Shown here piece after piece: positions 51,008 through 61,901 of a DNA stretch of 64,000 nucleotides. How positions within the stretch are numbered: position 1 is the stretch's first letter; every line of letters begins with the position of its first letter. The translations under genes and the position numbers were made by a program. The notes beneath the pieces are model-generated. The model had not been told where the DNA came from, did not search any database, and saw only the letters and a list, made by a program, of their open reading frames with translations. Source of the stretch: Acidimicrobiales bacterium (GTDB lineage: Bacteria; Actinomycetota; Acidimicrobiia; Acidimicrobiales; Iamiaceae); contig JAUJOW010000009.1 in NCBI GenBank assembly GCA_030447445.1, positions 52,755-116,754 on the forward strand. Direction: 5' to 3'.

Positions 51008-52438
51008 GTGATCGAGGGATGGGAGACGGTGATCGGCCTGGAGGTCCACGCCGAGCTGGCCACCGCCACCAAGATGTTCTCGGGGGCACCCAACCGCTTC
51101 GGATCCGAGCCCAACACCGACATCGACGCCGTCACCCTCGGCCTGCCCGGCTCGTTGCCGGTGCTCAACGAGAAGGCCGTCGAGCTGGCCATCCGCCTCG
51201 GCGTGGCCCTCGGCTGTGAGATCCGCCCGTCGATCTTCGCCCGGAAGAACTACTTCTACCCGGACATGCCGAAGGACTTCCAGATCTCCCAGTACGACCA
51301 ACCCATCAACGTCGACGGGTTCCTCGAGCTGCCGTCGGGCAAGCGGGTCGGCATCGAGCGGGCCCACCTCGAGGAGGACACCGGCAAGTCGACCCACGTG
51401 GGGGGAGCGGGGCGCATCACCGGTGCCGACCACTCCCTTGTCGACTACAACCGGGCCGGGGTGCCGCTGCTGGAGATCGTCTCCCGCCCCGACCTGCGCT
51501 CGGCCGAGGAGGCCCGCCAGTACGTGGCCGAGCTGCGGGCCGTGCTCGTGGCCACCGGCGTGAGCGACGGGAAGATGGAGGAGGGATCGATGCGGGTCGA
51601 CGCCAACGTGTCGGTCCGGCCCGCCGGCAGCGACACCCTCGGCACCCGCTGTGAGATCAAGAACCTCAACTCGCTGCGGTCGCTGGGCCGAGCCGTCGAG
51701 TACGAGGCCCTTCGCCAGGTCGACCTGCTCGACGGCGGCGAGCGGGTGCGCCAGGAGACCCGGCACTGGGGGGAGGCCGACGGCCGCACCCACGCCATGC
51801 GGTCCAAGGAGGAGGCCGAGGACTACCGCTACTTCCCCGAGCCCGACCTCGTCCCCCTCGCCCCTGATGACGAGTGGGTCGGGCGGATCCGGGCCTCCAT
51901 GCCGGTGCTCCCGGCCGAGCGCCGGGCCCGGCTGGCTGCCGCCGCCGGGGTCTCCCTGCCCCATGAGGGCGTCGCCGTGATCGTCGGTCGGGGCCAGGAC
52001 AGCCAGGCCCTCGCCGCCATGGAAGGCGGAGCCGACCCGGCCCGGGTGCTCGTCCACGTCGAGCAGAACCTGGCGGTCGAGGGGGGTGCCGCCCTCGAGC
52101 CTGGCCGGCTGGTGGCGCTGATCGACCTCGAGACCAGCGGTGCGCTCACCGCCACCCAGGCCAAGGCCGTGCTGGCCGAGATGCTGGCCACCGACGCCGG
52201 CGCCGCCGAGATCGCCGCCGCCCGGGGGTACGAGGCCATGGACCCGAACGCGCTCGCCGCCGCGCTCGACGGCGTGATCGCCGCCCACCCGGAAGAGTGG
52301 GAGGGGTTCCGGACCGGTGACGACAAGGCGAAGGGCAAGCTCACCGGTTTCTTCGTGGGCCAGGTGATGCGCGCGACCCAGGGCAAGGCCGACGGCAGGG
52401 CCGTCACCGCCCTCCTGCGGGACCGGGCCGCCGGCTGA
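51008..52438 (+). CDS. gatB: Asp-tRNA(Asn)/Glu-tRNA(Gln) amidotransferase subunit B
   Basis: Kinase-like subunit that activates the misacylated tRNA. ETVIGLEVHAEL, ARKNYFYPDMPKDFQISQYD, and RVDANVSVRP are family signatures. The C-terminal YqeY-like helical domain ends in GKLTGFFVGQVMRATQGKADG. 476 residues. TAGCCT (50996-51001) ends six bases before GTG 51008, so it is expressed apart from gatCA. Confidence 0.96.
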   Translation: MIEGWETVIGLEVHAELATATKMFSGAPNRFGSEPNTDIDAVTLGLPGSLPVLNEKAVELAIRLGVALGCEIRPSIFARKNYFYPDMPKDFQISQYDQPINVDGFLELPSGKRVGIERAHLEEDTGKSTHVGGAGRITGADHSLVDYNRAGVPLLEIVSRPDLRSAEEARQYVAELRAVLVATGVSDGKMEEGSMRVDANVSVRPAGSDTLGTRCEIKNLNSLRSLGRAVEYEALRQVDLLDGGERVRQETRHWGEADGRTHAMRSKEEAEDYRYFPEPDLVPLAPDDEWVGRIRASMPVLPAERRARLAAAAGVSLPHEGVAVIVGRGQDSQALAAMEGGADPARVLVHVEQNLAVEGGAALEPGRLVALIDLETSGALTATQAKAVLAEMLATDAGAAEIAAARGYEAMDPNALAAALDGVIAAHPEEWEGFRTGDDKAKGKLTGFFVGQVMRATQGKADGRAVTALLRDRAAG

Positions 52439-52468
52439 CCGGCACAGTGGACCACGTAGCCTCCGGTC

Positions 52469-54003
52469 GTGAGCGACGAGCCGGTGAGCGAGGGAGACGG
52501 CCAGGACCTGGGGGGATCGGTCGGAGACCTCCCCGGGTTCGAGATCGAGAGCGAGCTCGGCCGGGGCGGCTTCTCCCGTGTTTTCCTGGCCCGCCAGCCC
52601 CGCCTCCATCGCACCGTCGCCGTCAAGGTGCTCACCCACATCGACGCCCGGGACACCGAGGCCCACCGACGCTTCGAGGCGGAGTGCCAGGCCGTCGGGT
52701 CCTTGTCGTGGCACCCCCACGTCGTGACCGTCTACGACACCGGTACCACCAGCGCTGGTCATCCCTTCCTGGCCATGGAGCACCTCCCCGGAGGGTCGCT
52801 GCAGGCCAAGCTCGACGACCACGGTGCGGCACCGTGGCAGGAGGTGGTGCGGGTCGGCGCCGAGCTGGCCGAGGCGCTGGCGGCCGCCCACCAGGCCGGC
52901 ATCCTCCACCGCGACGTGAAGCCGGCCAACGTGCTGGCCGACCGCCTCGGCGAGCACCGCCTGGCCGACTTCGGCATCGCCCGCTTCGGCGACGCCACCC
53001 GCACGGCCACCGGCGTCATCACCGGCACCGCCGCCTACACCGCCCCCGAGGTGCTGCGGGGCGATCGAGCCAGTCCGGCGAGCGACCTCTACTCCCTGGG
53101 GGCCACCCTGCACGCCCTGCTGGTCGGGCGGGCGCCGTTCCTCTCCGGCGGCGACGAGTCGGTGATGGCGGTCATGTACCGCGTCGCCACCGTCCCTCCT
53201 GCGCCCCTGGAAGCCACCGGCGCCCCACCGTCCCTCACCGGTCTGGTGCTCAGCCTGATGGCCAAGGACCCCGCCGCCCGGCCGGGCTCGGCCGTCGACG
53301 TCGGTCAGTGGCTCCAGCAGATCCAGCGCGACCACGGCCTGCCCCTCACCACCCTGCGGGCCGCCTCCAGCCAGCCGCCACCACCGGCGCCGCCGGCCAC
53401 CGCCGCACCGGCCGTCCCCCCGGTCGGGCCCACCACCCCGGAGCCGGCCACGCTCCCGCCCCCCCCCCCCCGCGCCCCCGCGGCGCCCGCGCCCCCCCCC
53501 CGCCCCCGGCGCCCCCCACCCCAGCACCGCTGCCGCCCCCGCCGCTGCCACCCCCGCCGGCCGGCCCGGCTCCCTCGAGGGCGGGTCGGACGGCGCTGGT
53601 GGCGGTGGCGGCAGCCGTCGTGGTGCTCCTGGTGGCCGGGAGCATCCTGGCGCTCGTGGTGGCCGGCGACGACGACGGTGGAGGCGACCGGGTCGACACC
53701 GACCCGACCACGGCGAGCCCGGCCACGGCGGCGCCTCCCACGAGCACCGACGACACGACGTCCACCATGGTGGTGACCACGAACCCCGACGACACGCTCC
53801 CCACCGGGTACACCGAGGAGAACCGCGAGCAGTTCATAGAGGGCTGCACCAGGGCGGGTACCGAGGAGCAGTGCACCTGCGTGATCGACCGCATCGAGGC
53901 TGAGGTGCCCTTCGAGGTCTACCTCGACTTCGCCGAGAACCCGACGGGGGGGTTGCCCCCCGAGATCCAGACGATCGTGGAGGACTGCGCGCCGGGCGGT
54001 TGA
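52469..54003 (+). CDS. Transmembrane Ser/Thr kinase with Cys-rich outer domain, frameshifted
   Basis: The kinase domain (~24-285) has GRGGFSRVFL, Lys53 in AVKVL, Asp149 in HRDVKPANVL and DFG at 167-169. A Pro-rich linker follows. In it, C runs at 53459-53471 and 53492-53501 break the frame. The continuation in the next frame holds one helix (ALVAVAAAVVVLLVAGSILA) and a Thr-rich stretch. A compact outer domain with four Cys (GCTRAGTEEQCTC ... EDC) ends it. One added C joins the parts. There are no PASTA repeats, so the signal sensed differs from that of the 39726 kinase. TAGCCT (52457-52462) ends six bases before GTG. Confidence 0.85.
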
Positions 54004-54058
54004 AGGCACCGCGGAACCCGCTGGGGCCGAGCGGGTGGCGCTGGCAGACTCCCGACCC

Positions 54059-55291
54059 ATGGGCCTCGAACTGCGCGTCCCCGAACCCGATGACTTCGTC
54101 GCCTTCATGGAGCCCGTGTGGCGGGCCTTCGGCGAGCCCGCTCCGAGCGCCGAGGAGATCGACGACGAACGCCTCCTCTGGGAGCCCGAGCGCAGCCTCG
54201 GCGCCGTCGACGGCTCCGAGTGGGTGGGCGCCACCGGCGCGTTCACCTTCGAGCTGACCCTTCCCGGCGCCACCACCGCTCCCGCCGCCGGGGTGACCAT
54301 GGTCGGCGTGGCCCAGACCCATCGACGCAGGGGTGTGCTCACCGCGCTCATGGCCGCCCAGCTCGACGACGTGGCCGAGCGGCGCGATCCCTTCGCCATC
54401 CTCACCGCCTCGGAGTCCTCCATCTACGGGCGCTTCGGGTACGGGCCGGCCACCTTCTCCACCGAGCTCGAGCTGCGCACCGATCGAAGCCGCTTTCGGG
54501 ACCCGCTCGAGGGGCGGGGACGGCTGCGGGTGGTCCGGCTGGCCGAGGCCGGCGACGCCATGGCCGCCGCCTACGAGCGCTGCCGCCGGCAACGGGCCGG
54601 TGCCGTCGACCGTCGTAAGGAGTACTGGCAGCGCGTGCAGCGCGACCGCCCCTCCTCGCGGGACGGGGCCAGCGCCCTGTTCGTGGTGACCCACACCGAC
54701 GACGACGGCGAACCCGACGGATACGCCACCTACCGGATCAAGCAGCGATGGCCGTCGGGCCTGCCCGACCACACCGCCGTGGTCACCGACCTCTACGGCG
54801 TGGACCCCGACATCGAGGCCATCCTGTGGCGCTTCCTGTGCGACATCGACCTGGTGGCCACGGTGCGCGCCCGGACCCGCCCGGAGGACGACCCGCTCCG
54901 CTGGCGCCTGGCCGAGCCCCGTCAGCTCCGCACCAAGGACCTGTCCGACTGGCTGTGGGTGCGGGTGCTCGACGTCCCCGCCGCCCTCACCGCTCGCCGC
55001 TACGCCACCGAGGACTCGCTGGTGCTGACGGTGGAGGACCGCTTCCGGCCGGCGTCGGGTGGCCGCTTCCGCCTGGAGACCGGTGGTGACGGCGCCGACT
55101 GTGAGCCGACCACCGCCGGCGCCGACCTCATCCTCGGGGCCGAGGAGCTCGGGGCCATGGTGCTCGGCGGTGTGGCCCCGTCGCTCCTGGCCCGGGCCGG
55201 CCGGATCGACGAGCCCACACCCGGCGCGCTGGCCAGGGCCGACTCGGTCTTCCTCTGCGAACCCCGCCCCTTCTGCGGGACCATGTTCTGA
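54059..55291 (+). CDS. Eis-type N-acetyltransferase
   Basis: A ~410-residue double-GNAT plus SCP2-like protein of the Eis (enhanced intracellular survival) family. The acetyl-CoA loop is in THRRRGVLTALM; ESSIYGRFGYGPAT follows. The last residue is Phe (CGTMF), as in Mycobacterium Eis, whose terminal carboxylate acts in catalysis. Eis proteins acetylate aminoglycosides and protein amines; the role here is unknown. ATG 54059 is chosen with CAGACT eight bases upstream; GTG 54035 is an alternative. Confidence 0.9.
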   Translation: MGLELRVPEPDDFVAFMEPVWRAFGEPAPSAEEIDDERLLWEPERSLGAVDGSEWVGATGAFTFELTLPGATTAPAAGVTMVGVAQTHRRRGVLTALMAAQLDDVAERRDPFAILTASESSIYGRFGYGPATFSTELELRTDRSRFRDPLEGRGRLRVVRLAEAGDAMAAAYERCRRQRAGAVDRRKEYWQRVQRDRPSSRDGASALFVVTHTDDDGEPDGYATYRIKQRWPSGLPDHTAVVTDLYGVDPDIEAILWRFLCDIDLVATVRARTRPEDDPLRWRLAEPRQLRTKDLSDWLWVRVLDVPAALTARRYATEDSLVLTVEDRFRPASGGRFRLETGGDGADCEPTTAGADLILGAEELGAMVLGGVAPSLLARAGRIDEPTPGALARADSVFLCEPRPFCGTMF

Positions 55292-55310
55292 ACCTGGGAC
55301 GGAGGGGCTG

Positions 55311-56140
55311 TCAGTCGACGTCGGTCCGGGCCAGTCGGCGGCCGGTGTACAGGACCATGGCGACGGCCACGGCCAGCGGGACGGCGACGGCTACGGCGAG
55401 GGGGAGCGTGGCCTGGTCGAGGCCGACCCCGGTGTACTCGGAGATGACGGACCGGGTGTAGGCCCGCAGCGACAGCCGGCTGGCCGTCTTGCTGGCGTTG
55501 GCCACGAAGCCCTCCCACAACAGGATGTAGGCGATGCCCCACACCAGAGCCCGCTTGAACCGCAGGCCGAGGGCACAGAACATGCCGACGTAGCCGACCA
55601 CCCCGACGAGGCAGGCCACCGCCGTCCCCCCCACGAGGGCAGCGCCGGCGCCGGTCAGGGCGGCGCTCAGGACCAACGGGACGGTCACCACGGGGACGCA
55701 CACGGTGAGAGCGGCGAGGGCGGCGGCGGCGGCCACCGTGACCCTGGGGACGGGTCGCATCCACAGGTACACCAGGGTGTGGTCGTCGACCAGGTCGCCG
55801 AGGGCCGACGAGGCGAACACGAGGGCGACCACCGGGGCCAGCAGCTGGAGCCCGTAGCGGTCGATCAGCGTGGCGCCGGCGTCGACCGGATCGCTCTGGG
55901 AGCTGAGGCCGACGGCCAGGCCGAGCAGCACCGCCACCGCTCCGAGGGCGGCCATGGCCAGGAGCCGGCCCACCGTCACCTGGTTGCGCAGCACCAACCG
56001 GTAGATGACCGAGAACCTCGATCCCGCCGCTGCCCCGCGGCCCGAGCGGGCGGCGCCGACGGCGCCCGGCCCGCTACCGGCGACGGCGGGGATCGGCGGC
56101 GGTGGACCGGGCCGGGCCGACACGGGTGGGGTCGGGGCGG

Positions 56141-56144
<4 letters not shown>
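55311..56144 (-). CDS. ABC transporter permease
   Basis: A 277-residue ABC-2-type permease with about six helices after a Pro/Gly-rich N-terminus. The helices include LLAMAALGAVAVLLGLAVGL, AALAALTVCVPVVTVPLVL and AVAVAVPLAVAVAMVLY. GTG 56144 overlaps the upstream ATPase stop by four bases. Last of a four-gene operon; the substrate is unknown. Confidence 0.85.
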
Positions 56145-57105
<961 letters not shown>

Positions 57106-57109
<4 letters not shown>

Positions 57110-58020
57110 CTGGTGACCTGCAGGCGCTGGTAGCGCAGTCGGGCCACGGCGGCGCCGAGGATCGTCCAGGCCAGCGAACCGAGGATGGCGGCGCCGAGCG
57201 TCACCCCGTCGAAGGCGTCGCTCTCGCCGTGGATGCGCACCACCAGGGCGAAGGGCAGGGCGAACAGGTCGAGCACCAACAGGCCCTCGGGCGCCTGGAG
57301 CACGCCGACCAGCACGCCGGTGACAGCGCTGCTGGCCAAGACCACCAGGATCAGCCCGGCGGTGGCGAAGGCCTTGCGGTCGGTGAGGCTGGAGATCCCG
57401 AGCGACACGGCCGTGAAGAGCACGGTGATGGCCAGCCCGGCGCCCACGATCCGGGCCAGGGTGGCGGCCACGGCGGCAGGGCCGTCGGGCCCCTGGCCCT
57501 GGATGATGAAGGCGATCAGCATGACCAGCGGCGGGCCGATGGTGACGAAGGCCAGCACCACGCCGGTGGCGATGGCCTTGGCGGCCAGGTACGTGTCGCG
57601 GGTGAGCGGCGAGGCCAGGTAGAGGCCGAGCATGCCGGTGCGCCGGTCGGGGCAGAGCAGCTCGGGGCCGACGAAGGCCACGAAGAGGATGACCGCCGAC
57701 TGGATGAAGAAGAAGTACTCGCCGTAGCTGGGGAGGGCGAGCTCGGCGTCACTGAGGTCACCCTCGGAGAAGACCGAGTCGGAGAAGAACGACACGATGC
57801 CGACGAACACCACCGCCGGCAGGTAGGAGATCACGATGGTCAGCACCGGGAGCACCTTGGCCCACGGGCTCCGCCGCAACCCGAGGGCCCGCTGCACGCT
57901 GTGGCGGGTCAGCGTGCGCACGGCGCCGCCCACACCCCGCCGCCCCCCCTCGTAGCGGCGATAGCCGCGGTCGAGGATGCGGGCGCCCCCCGTCGACGCC
58001 GCCGGCGGGAGGGCGCTCAT
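57106..58020 (-). CDS. ABC transporter permease
   Basis: A 304-residue permease with a ~50-residue polar lead containing RGYRRYEGGRRG. Six helices follow, including VLTIVISYLPAVVFVGIVSF, AVILFVAFVGPELL and ILVVLASSAVTGVLVGVL. The CPDRRTGMLGLYLASPLTRD loop is typical of ABC-2 membrane subunits. ATG overlaps the ATPase upstream by four bases. Confidence 0.86.
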
Positions 58021-59057
58021 GGCCGCACACCCCGGGCCGGACCGGCGCCGGGCACCGGGGCCGTGGCCGCCGGCGCCAGCACTCGGCGGGCGGCCTCGGC
58101 GACGGCGGGGTGGGCGCCGGCCTGGCCGCCGGTGCGCCCGGCGCCCAGGAACACCTCTTCCAGGCTGAGGGTGCGGGGGGCGAGCCGCCGGACGGCGGCC
58201 CCCTGGTCGGCCAGCACGTCGCGGACCACGTCGAACACGTCGACCGCCCCGCTCACGTACAGGCGCCGGCCGTCCCAGTGCAGCGTCGCGCCCCGAGCCT
58301 CGAGGGCGGCGCCGACGGGGGCGACGTCACCGTCGAGCTCGAGCACCACCCCACCCCCGCCGGAGCGCAGCTCGTCGAGCCGGCCGGAGGCCACCACCTG
58401 CCCGGCATGGAGGATGACGGCGTTGTCGCACACCCGCTCCACCTCGTCGAGCACGTGGGAGCTCAGCAGCACGTGGATGCCGAACTCACCGCCGATGCGG
58501 CCGATCAGCCCCAGCATGTCCTCGCGCTGCACGGGGTCGAGCCCCTCGGTGGGCTCGTCGAGCAAGGCCAGCACGGGGTCGTGGACGATGGCCTGGGCCA
58601 GCTTGACCCGCTGCCGTTGCCCGGTCGACATGGTCCCGAGGGGGCGCACTCGCTCCTCGCCCAGTCCCACCTGCCAGAGCACGTCGCTGGCCCGGCCGGT
58701 GGCCTCCCGGCGGGGGAGCCCGTGCAGCTCGCCGATGTGGCGCACGAAGTCCACGGCCTTGACGTCGGGGGGCAGCAGGTGGTGCTCGGGTGAGTAGCCG
58801 ACCCGCTCGCGGACCTCGGGACCGGCCCGGGTCGGGTCGAGGCCGAGCACCTCGATGCGGCCGCCGTCGGGCGGGTGGAGGCCGAGCAGCAGGCCGAGGA
58901 GGGTGGTCTTGCCCGAGCCGTTGGCGCCCAGCAACCCGGTGATCCCGGGGCCGATCTCAAGGGTGGCCCCGGCCAGCGCCAGCGTGGACCCCCAGCGCTT
59001 CACCACCCCGCCCGCCCGGATCACCGGCGGGGCGGCGACGGGCGGAGCGACGGTCAC
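58017..59057 (-). CDS. ABC transporter ATP-binding protein
   Basis: First gene of the ATPase-permease-ATPase-permease operon, 346 residues: Walker A GANGSGKTT, signature MSTGQRQRV, Walker B LALLDEPTEGLDP, SSHVLDE. A C-terminal extension of ~100 residues ends in Ala/Pro-rich sequence. GTG 59057 lies six bases after TAGTCT (59064-59069). Two ATPases and two permeases could form one heteromeric exporter or two related ones. Confidence 0.92.
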   Translation of the reverse strand: MTVAPPVAAPPVIRAGGVVKRWGSTLALAGATLEIGPGITGLLGANGSGKTTLLGLLLGLHPPDGGRIEVLGLDPTRAGPEVRERVGYSPEHHLLPPDVKAVDFVRHIGELHGLPRREATGRASDVLWQVGLGEERVRPLGTMSTGQRQRVKLAQAIVHDPVLALLDEPTEGLDPVQREDMLGLIGRIGGEFGIHVLLSSHVLDEVERVCDNAVILHAGQVVASGRLDELRSGGGGVVLELDGDVAPVGAALEARGATLHWDGRRLYVSGAVDVFDVVRDVLADQGAAVRRLAPRTLSLEEVFLGAGRTGGQAGAHPAVAEAARRVLAPAATAPVPGAGPARGVRP

Positions 59058-59122
59058 GCTCCGAGACTACGAGGTGGGGCCCCGGCGCAGACCGGCGCCG
59101 GCCCAGACCGGCGCCGGCACAG

Positions 59123-60112
59123 CTACTGGTAGGTGATGAGGTCGGGGGTGGGCTCGAGGGCCAGCACCTGGGCCGGCGAGAGCATGTCGATGTCCTCGTC
59201 GTAGAAGAGCTTGAAGCCGTTGGCGAAGGGTGCCTTGGCGTGGAGGATGCCGTACTTCTCGAGCTTGTCCTCCTGGCTGCCGAACCCGTCGACGTGGATG
59301 ACGGTGGCCAACTCCGGCCGGTCCAGCACGGCGCCCCGGTCGGGGATCATCCCGAGGGTGAACTGGTGGAGCACGAACAGCTTCTCGGGCAGGTTCTCGG
59401 AGGCGGAGATGAGCGCCAGCCACCCCGAGACCTCGTTCACCTCGGCCGCCGACACCTGACCGATCTGCTGGCCGGGCACCTCGTTCGGGCCCATCCGCCA
59501 CTCGGCGTCGAGGGCCAGGCCGACGTCGGGCTCCCGCAGGAACCGCTCGTAGCGCTTCACCTCGTCCACGAAGGAGGTCCGGCCCGGCTGGACGTCGAGC
59601 AGGAGCAGCATGTCGTTCTCGCGAGCAGCGTCGAGCCACGCCTGGATGAGCGCCGGATCGGTGGGTTCGCTGTAGTCGCCGTCGCGCCCCGGCGAGGCCT
59701 GAGCCACCGACACGATGAGCTCGAAGGCCCCGAGCACCGGTCGGCCGGGTTGGGCGAACGGGGCCGCCGCCAACCGCACCCGGGCGGCGGCCTCGTCCGG
59801 GCTGGTCTCGCCGAGCACCCCAAGGGCGGCGGTGGTGGCGTTGCCGTAGTAGGCGACCACTCGTCGGGCCGGGAACAGCTCCCGTCCTCCGCCGGGGAGC
59901 TCCCGCGGCGGCGTCGTCGTGGTGGTGGTGGCTTCTTCGGCGGCTCCACCCCTGCCTTCCCCGGACCGGGACCGGCGCGATGAGCCGTTGCCGGGCGAGG
60001 CGCCGTCGCCGTCGTCGCCCGACGCGCAGGCGGCCACCACGGCCAGGGCGGCCAGCACGACCAGCGCGGGGGAGCGCCGGCCGGCGGCGAGGCGGTGGGG
60101 GCGGGTGCGCAC
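59123..60112 (-). CDS. Lipoprotein with TIM-barrel-like domain, unknown function
   Basis: A 329-residue lipoprotein: signal helix ending VAAC (Cys29), a Ser/Arg/Thr-rich linker, then alternating strand-helix units. These read like a barrel ([50 protein letters not shown]). Many acidic residues at strand ends resemble a glycosidase pocket, but I cannot name a family. GTG 60112 lies eight bases after TACGCT (60121-60126). Divergent from ilvD. Confidence 0.75.
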   Translation of the reverse strand: MRTRPHRLAAGRRSPALVVLAALAVVAACASGDDGDGASPGNGSSRRSRSGEGRGGAAEEATTTTTTPPRELPGGGRELFPARRVVAYYGNATTAALGVLGETSPDEAAARVRLAAAPFAQPGRPVLGAFELIVSVAQASPGRDGDYSEPTDPALIQAWLDAARENDMLLLLDVQPGRTSFVDEVKRYERFLREPDVGLALDAEWRMGPNEVPGQQIGQVSAAEVNEVSGWLALISASENLPEKLFVLHQFTLGMIPDRGAVLDRPELATVIHVDGFGSQEDKLEKYGILHAKAPFANGFKLFYDEDIDMLSPAQVLALEPTPDLITYQ

Positions 60113-60120
60113 GGACGCCG

Positions 60121-60169
60121 AGCGTAGGCCGGCCGCCCCGGCTCGCCGCTCCGGCCGCCCCGGTAGCCT
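60121..60169. promoter_or_regulatory. Divergent promoters of lipoprotein gene and ilvD
   Basis: TACGCT on the minus strand (60121-60126) and TAGCCT on the plus strand (60164-60169) each lie 8 nt before a start codon. The 37 bp between them must hold any shared control site; none was seen. Confidence 0.5.
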
Positions 60170-60177
60170 GCCCGGCC

Positions 60178-61884
60178 ATGACCGATGCCACCCCCACCGA
60201 CGGCCGACCAGTGGCCATCAAGCCGCGCTCGGGCGAGGTCACCGACGGGTGGGAACGGGCCCCGGCCCGGGCCATGCTGCGGGCCGTCGGCATGACCGAC
60301 GACGACTGGGCCAAGCCCCAGGTCGGCGTGGCCTCGTCGTGGAACGAGGTGACGCCGTGCAACCTGCCGCTGGAGCGCCTGGCCAAGCGGTCGAAGGACG
60401 GGGTGCGGGCGGCCGGCGGCTTCCCCCTCGAGTTCATGACCATCGCCGTGAGCGACGGGATCTCCATGGGCCACGAGGGGATGCGGGCCTCGCTCGTCAG
60501 CCGTGAGGTGATCGCCGACTCGGTGGAGACGATGATGCACGCCGAGCGGTTCGACGGCCTGGTCACCCTCGCCGGCTGCGACAAGTCGTTGCCGGGGATG
60601 CTCATGGCCGCCGCCCGCCTCGACCTGCCGTCGGTGTTCGTCTACGGCGGGTCGATCCTCCCGGGCCACCTGAACGGCGCCGCGCTCGACATCGTGAGCG
60701 TGTTCGAGGCGGTGGGAGCCCACGCCATCGGGGCCGTCGACGACGACGGGCTGCGGGCCGTCGAGGCGAACGCCTGCCCGACCGAGGGCAGCTGCGCCGG
60801 CATGTTCACGGCCAACACGATGGCGTCGGCCGCCGAGGCCCTCGGCATGGCGCTCCCGGGGAGCGCGTCACCGCCGGCCGTGGACCGGCGCCGAGACGAC
60901 GGCGCCTACGGGGCCGGGCGGGCCGTCGTCCACCTCCTCGAACGGGGGATCCGCCCCCGCCAGATCATGACCATGGAGGCGTTCGAGAACGCCATCGCCG
61001 TGGTGATGGCACTCGGCGGCTCCACCAACGCCGTGCTCCACCTGCTGGCCATCGCCACCGAGGCCCGCGTCGAGCTCGAGCTGGACGGCTTCAACCGGAT
61101 CGCCGCCCGCGTCCCCCACATCGCCGACACCCGGCCCCACGGCCGCTACCACATGAGCGACCTCGACCGCATCGGCGGCATCCCGGTGGTGATGGCCGAG
61201 CTGCTCGAGGCCGGGCTGCTCCACGGCGACTGCCTCACGGTCACCGGTCGCACCGTGGCCGAGAACCTCGCCGCCATCGATCCACCCGCTCCCGACGGGG
61301 AGGTGCTGCGCCCGCTCGACCGGCCCATCCACGCCGTCGGCGGCATCGCCGTCCTCACGGGCACCCTCGCCCCCAAGGGAGGCGTGGTCAAGGTGGCCGG
61401 CATCGACGTCGACCGCTTCGAGGGCCCGGCCCGGGTGTTCGACGGCGAGCAGGCGGCCATGGACGAGATCCTGGCCGGGACCATCCGGGCCGGCGACGTT
61501 GTGGTCATCCGCTACGAGGGCCCCAAGGGCGGGCCCGGCATGCGGGAGATGCTGGCCGTCACCGGCGCCATGAAGGGAGCGGGTCGGGGCGCCGACACCG
61601 CCCTCGTCACCGACGGCCGGTTCTCGGGTGGAACCCACGGCTTCTGCGTCGGCCACGTCGCCCCGGAAGCGGTCGACGGCGGACCCATCGCCCTCGTCCG
61701 GGACGGCGACCGCATCGTGATCGACGTGGAATCGCACCGCATCGACCTCGACGTGCCCGACCGGGAGCTCGAGTCCCGGCGAGCCGACTGGAAGGTGCCC
61801 CAGCCCCGCTACACCACTGGCGTGCTGGCCAAGTACGCCCGCCTCGCCCAAGGGGCCGAGCGGGGAGCGGTCACCTCCCCCTGA
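60178..61884 (+). CDS. ilvD: Dihydroxy-acid dehydratase
   Basis: Third step of Val/Ile synthesis: dehydrates dihydroxy acids to 2-keto acids with an Fe-S cluster. Cluster Cys lie in [17 protein letters not shown] and [34 protein letters not shown] is the C-terminal signature. 568 residues. TAGCCT ends eight bases before the ATG. ilvB begins 1.7 kb downstream, beyond an FHA gene on the other strand. Confidence 0.96.
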   Translation: MTDATPTDGRPVAIKPRSGEVTDGWERAPARAMLRAVGMTDDDWAKPQVGVASSWNEVTPCNLPLERLAKRSKDGVRAAGGFPLEFMTIAVSDGISMGHEGMRASLVSREVIADSVETMMHAERFDGLVTLAGCDKSLPGMLMAAARLDLPSVFVYGGSILPGHLNGAALDIVSVFEAVGAHAIGAVDDDGLRAVEANACPTEGSCAGMFTANTMASAAEALGMALPGSASPPAVDRRRDDGAYGAGRAVVHLLERGIRPRQIMTMEAFENAIAVVMALGGSTNAVLHLLAIATEARVELELDGFNRIAARVPHIADTRPHGRYHMSDLDRIGGIPVVMAELLEAGLLHGDCLTVTGRTVAENLAAIDPPAPDGEVLRPLDRPIHAVGGIAVLTGTLAPKGGVVKVAGIDVDRFEGPARVFDGEQAAMDEILAGTIRAGDVVVIRYEGPKGGPGMREMLAVTGAMKGAGRGADTALVTDGRFSGGTHGFCVGHVAPEAVDGGPIALVRDGDRIVIDVESHRIDLDVPDRELESRRADWKVPQPRYTTGVLAKYARLAQGAERGAVTSP

Positions 61885-61901
61885 CGTCGAGCACGGGTCG
61901 G

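Noticed and set aside
53459..53520. Repeat or CRISPR-like structure in the C-rich tract
   Set aside because: It is a Pro-rich linker of a kinase; no repeat-spacer order exists here or elsewhere in the window.
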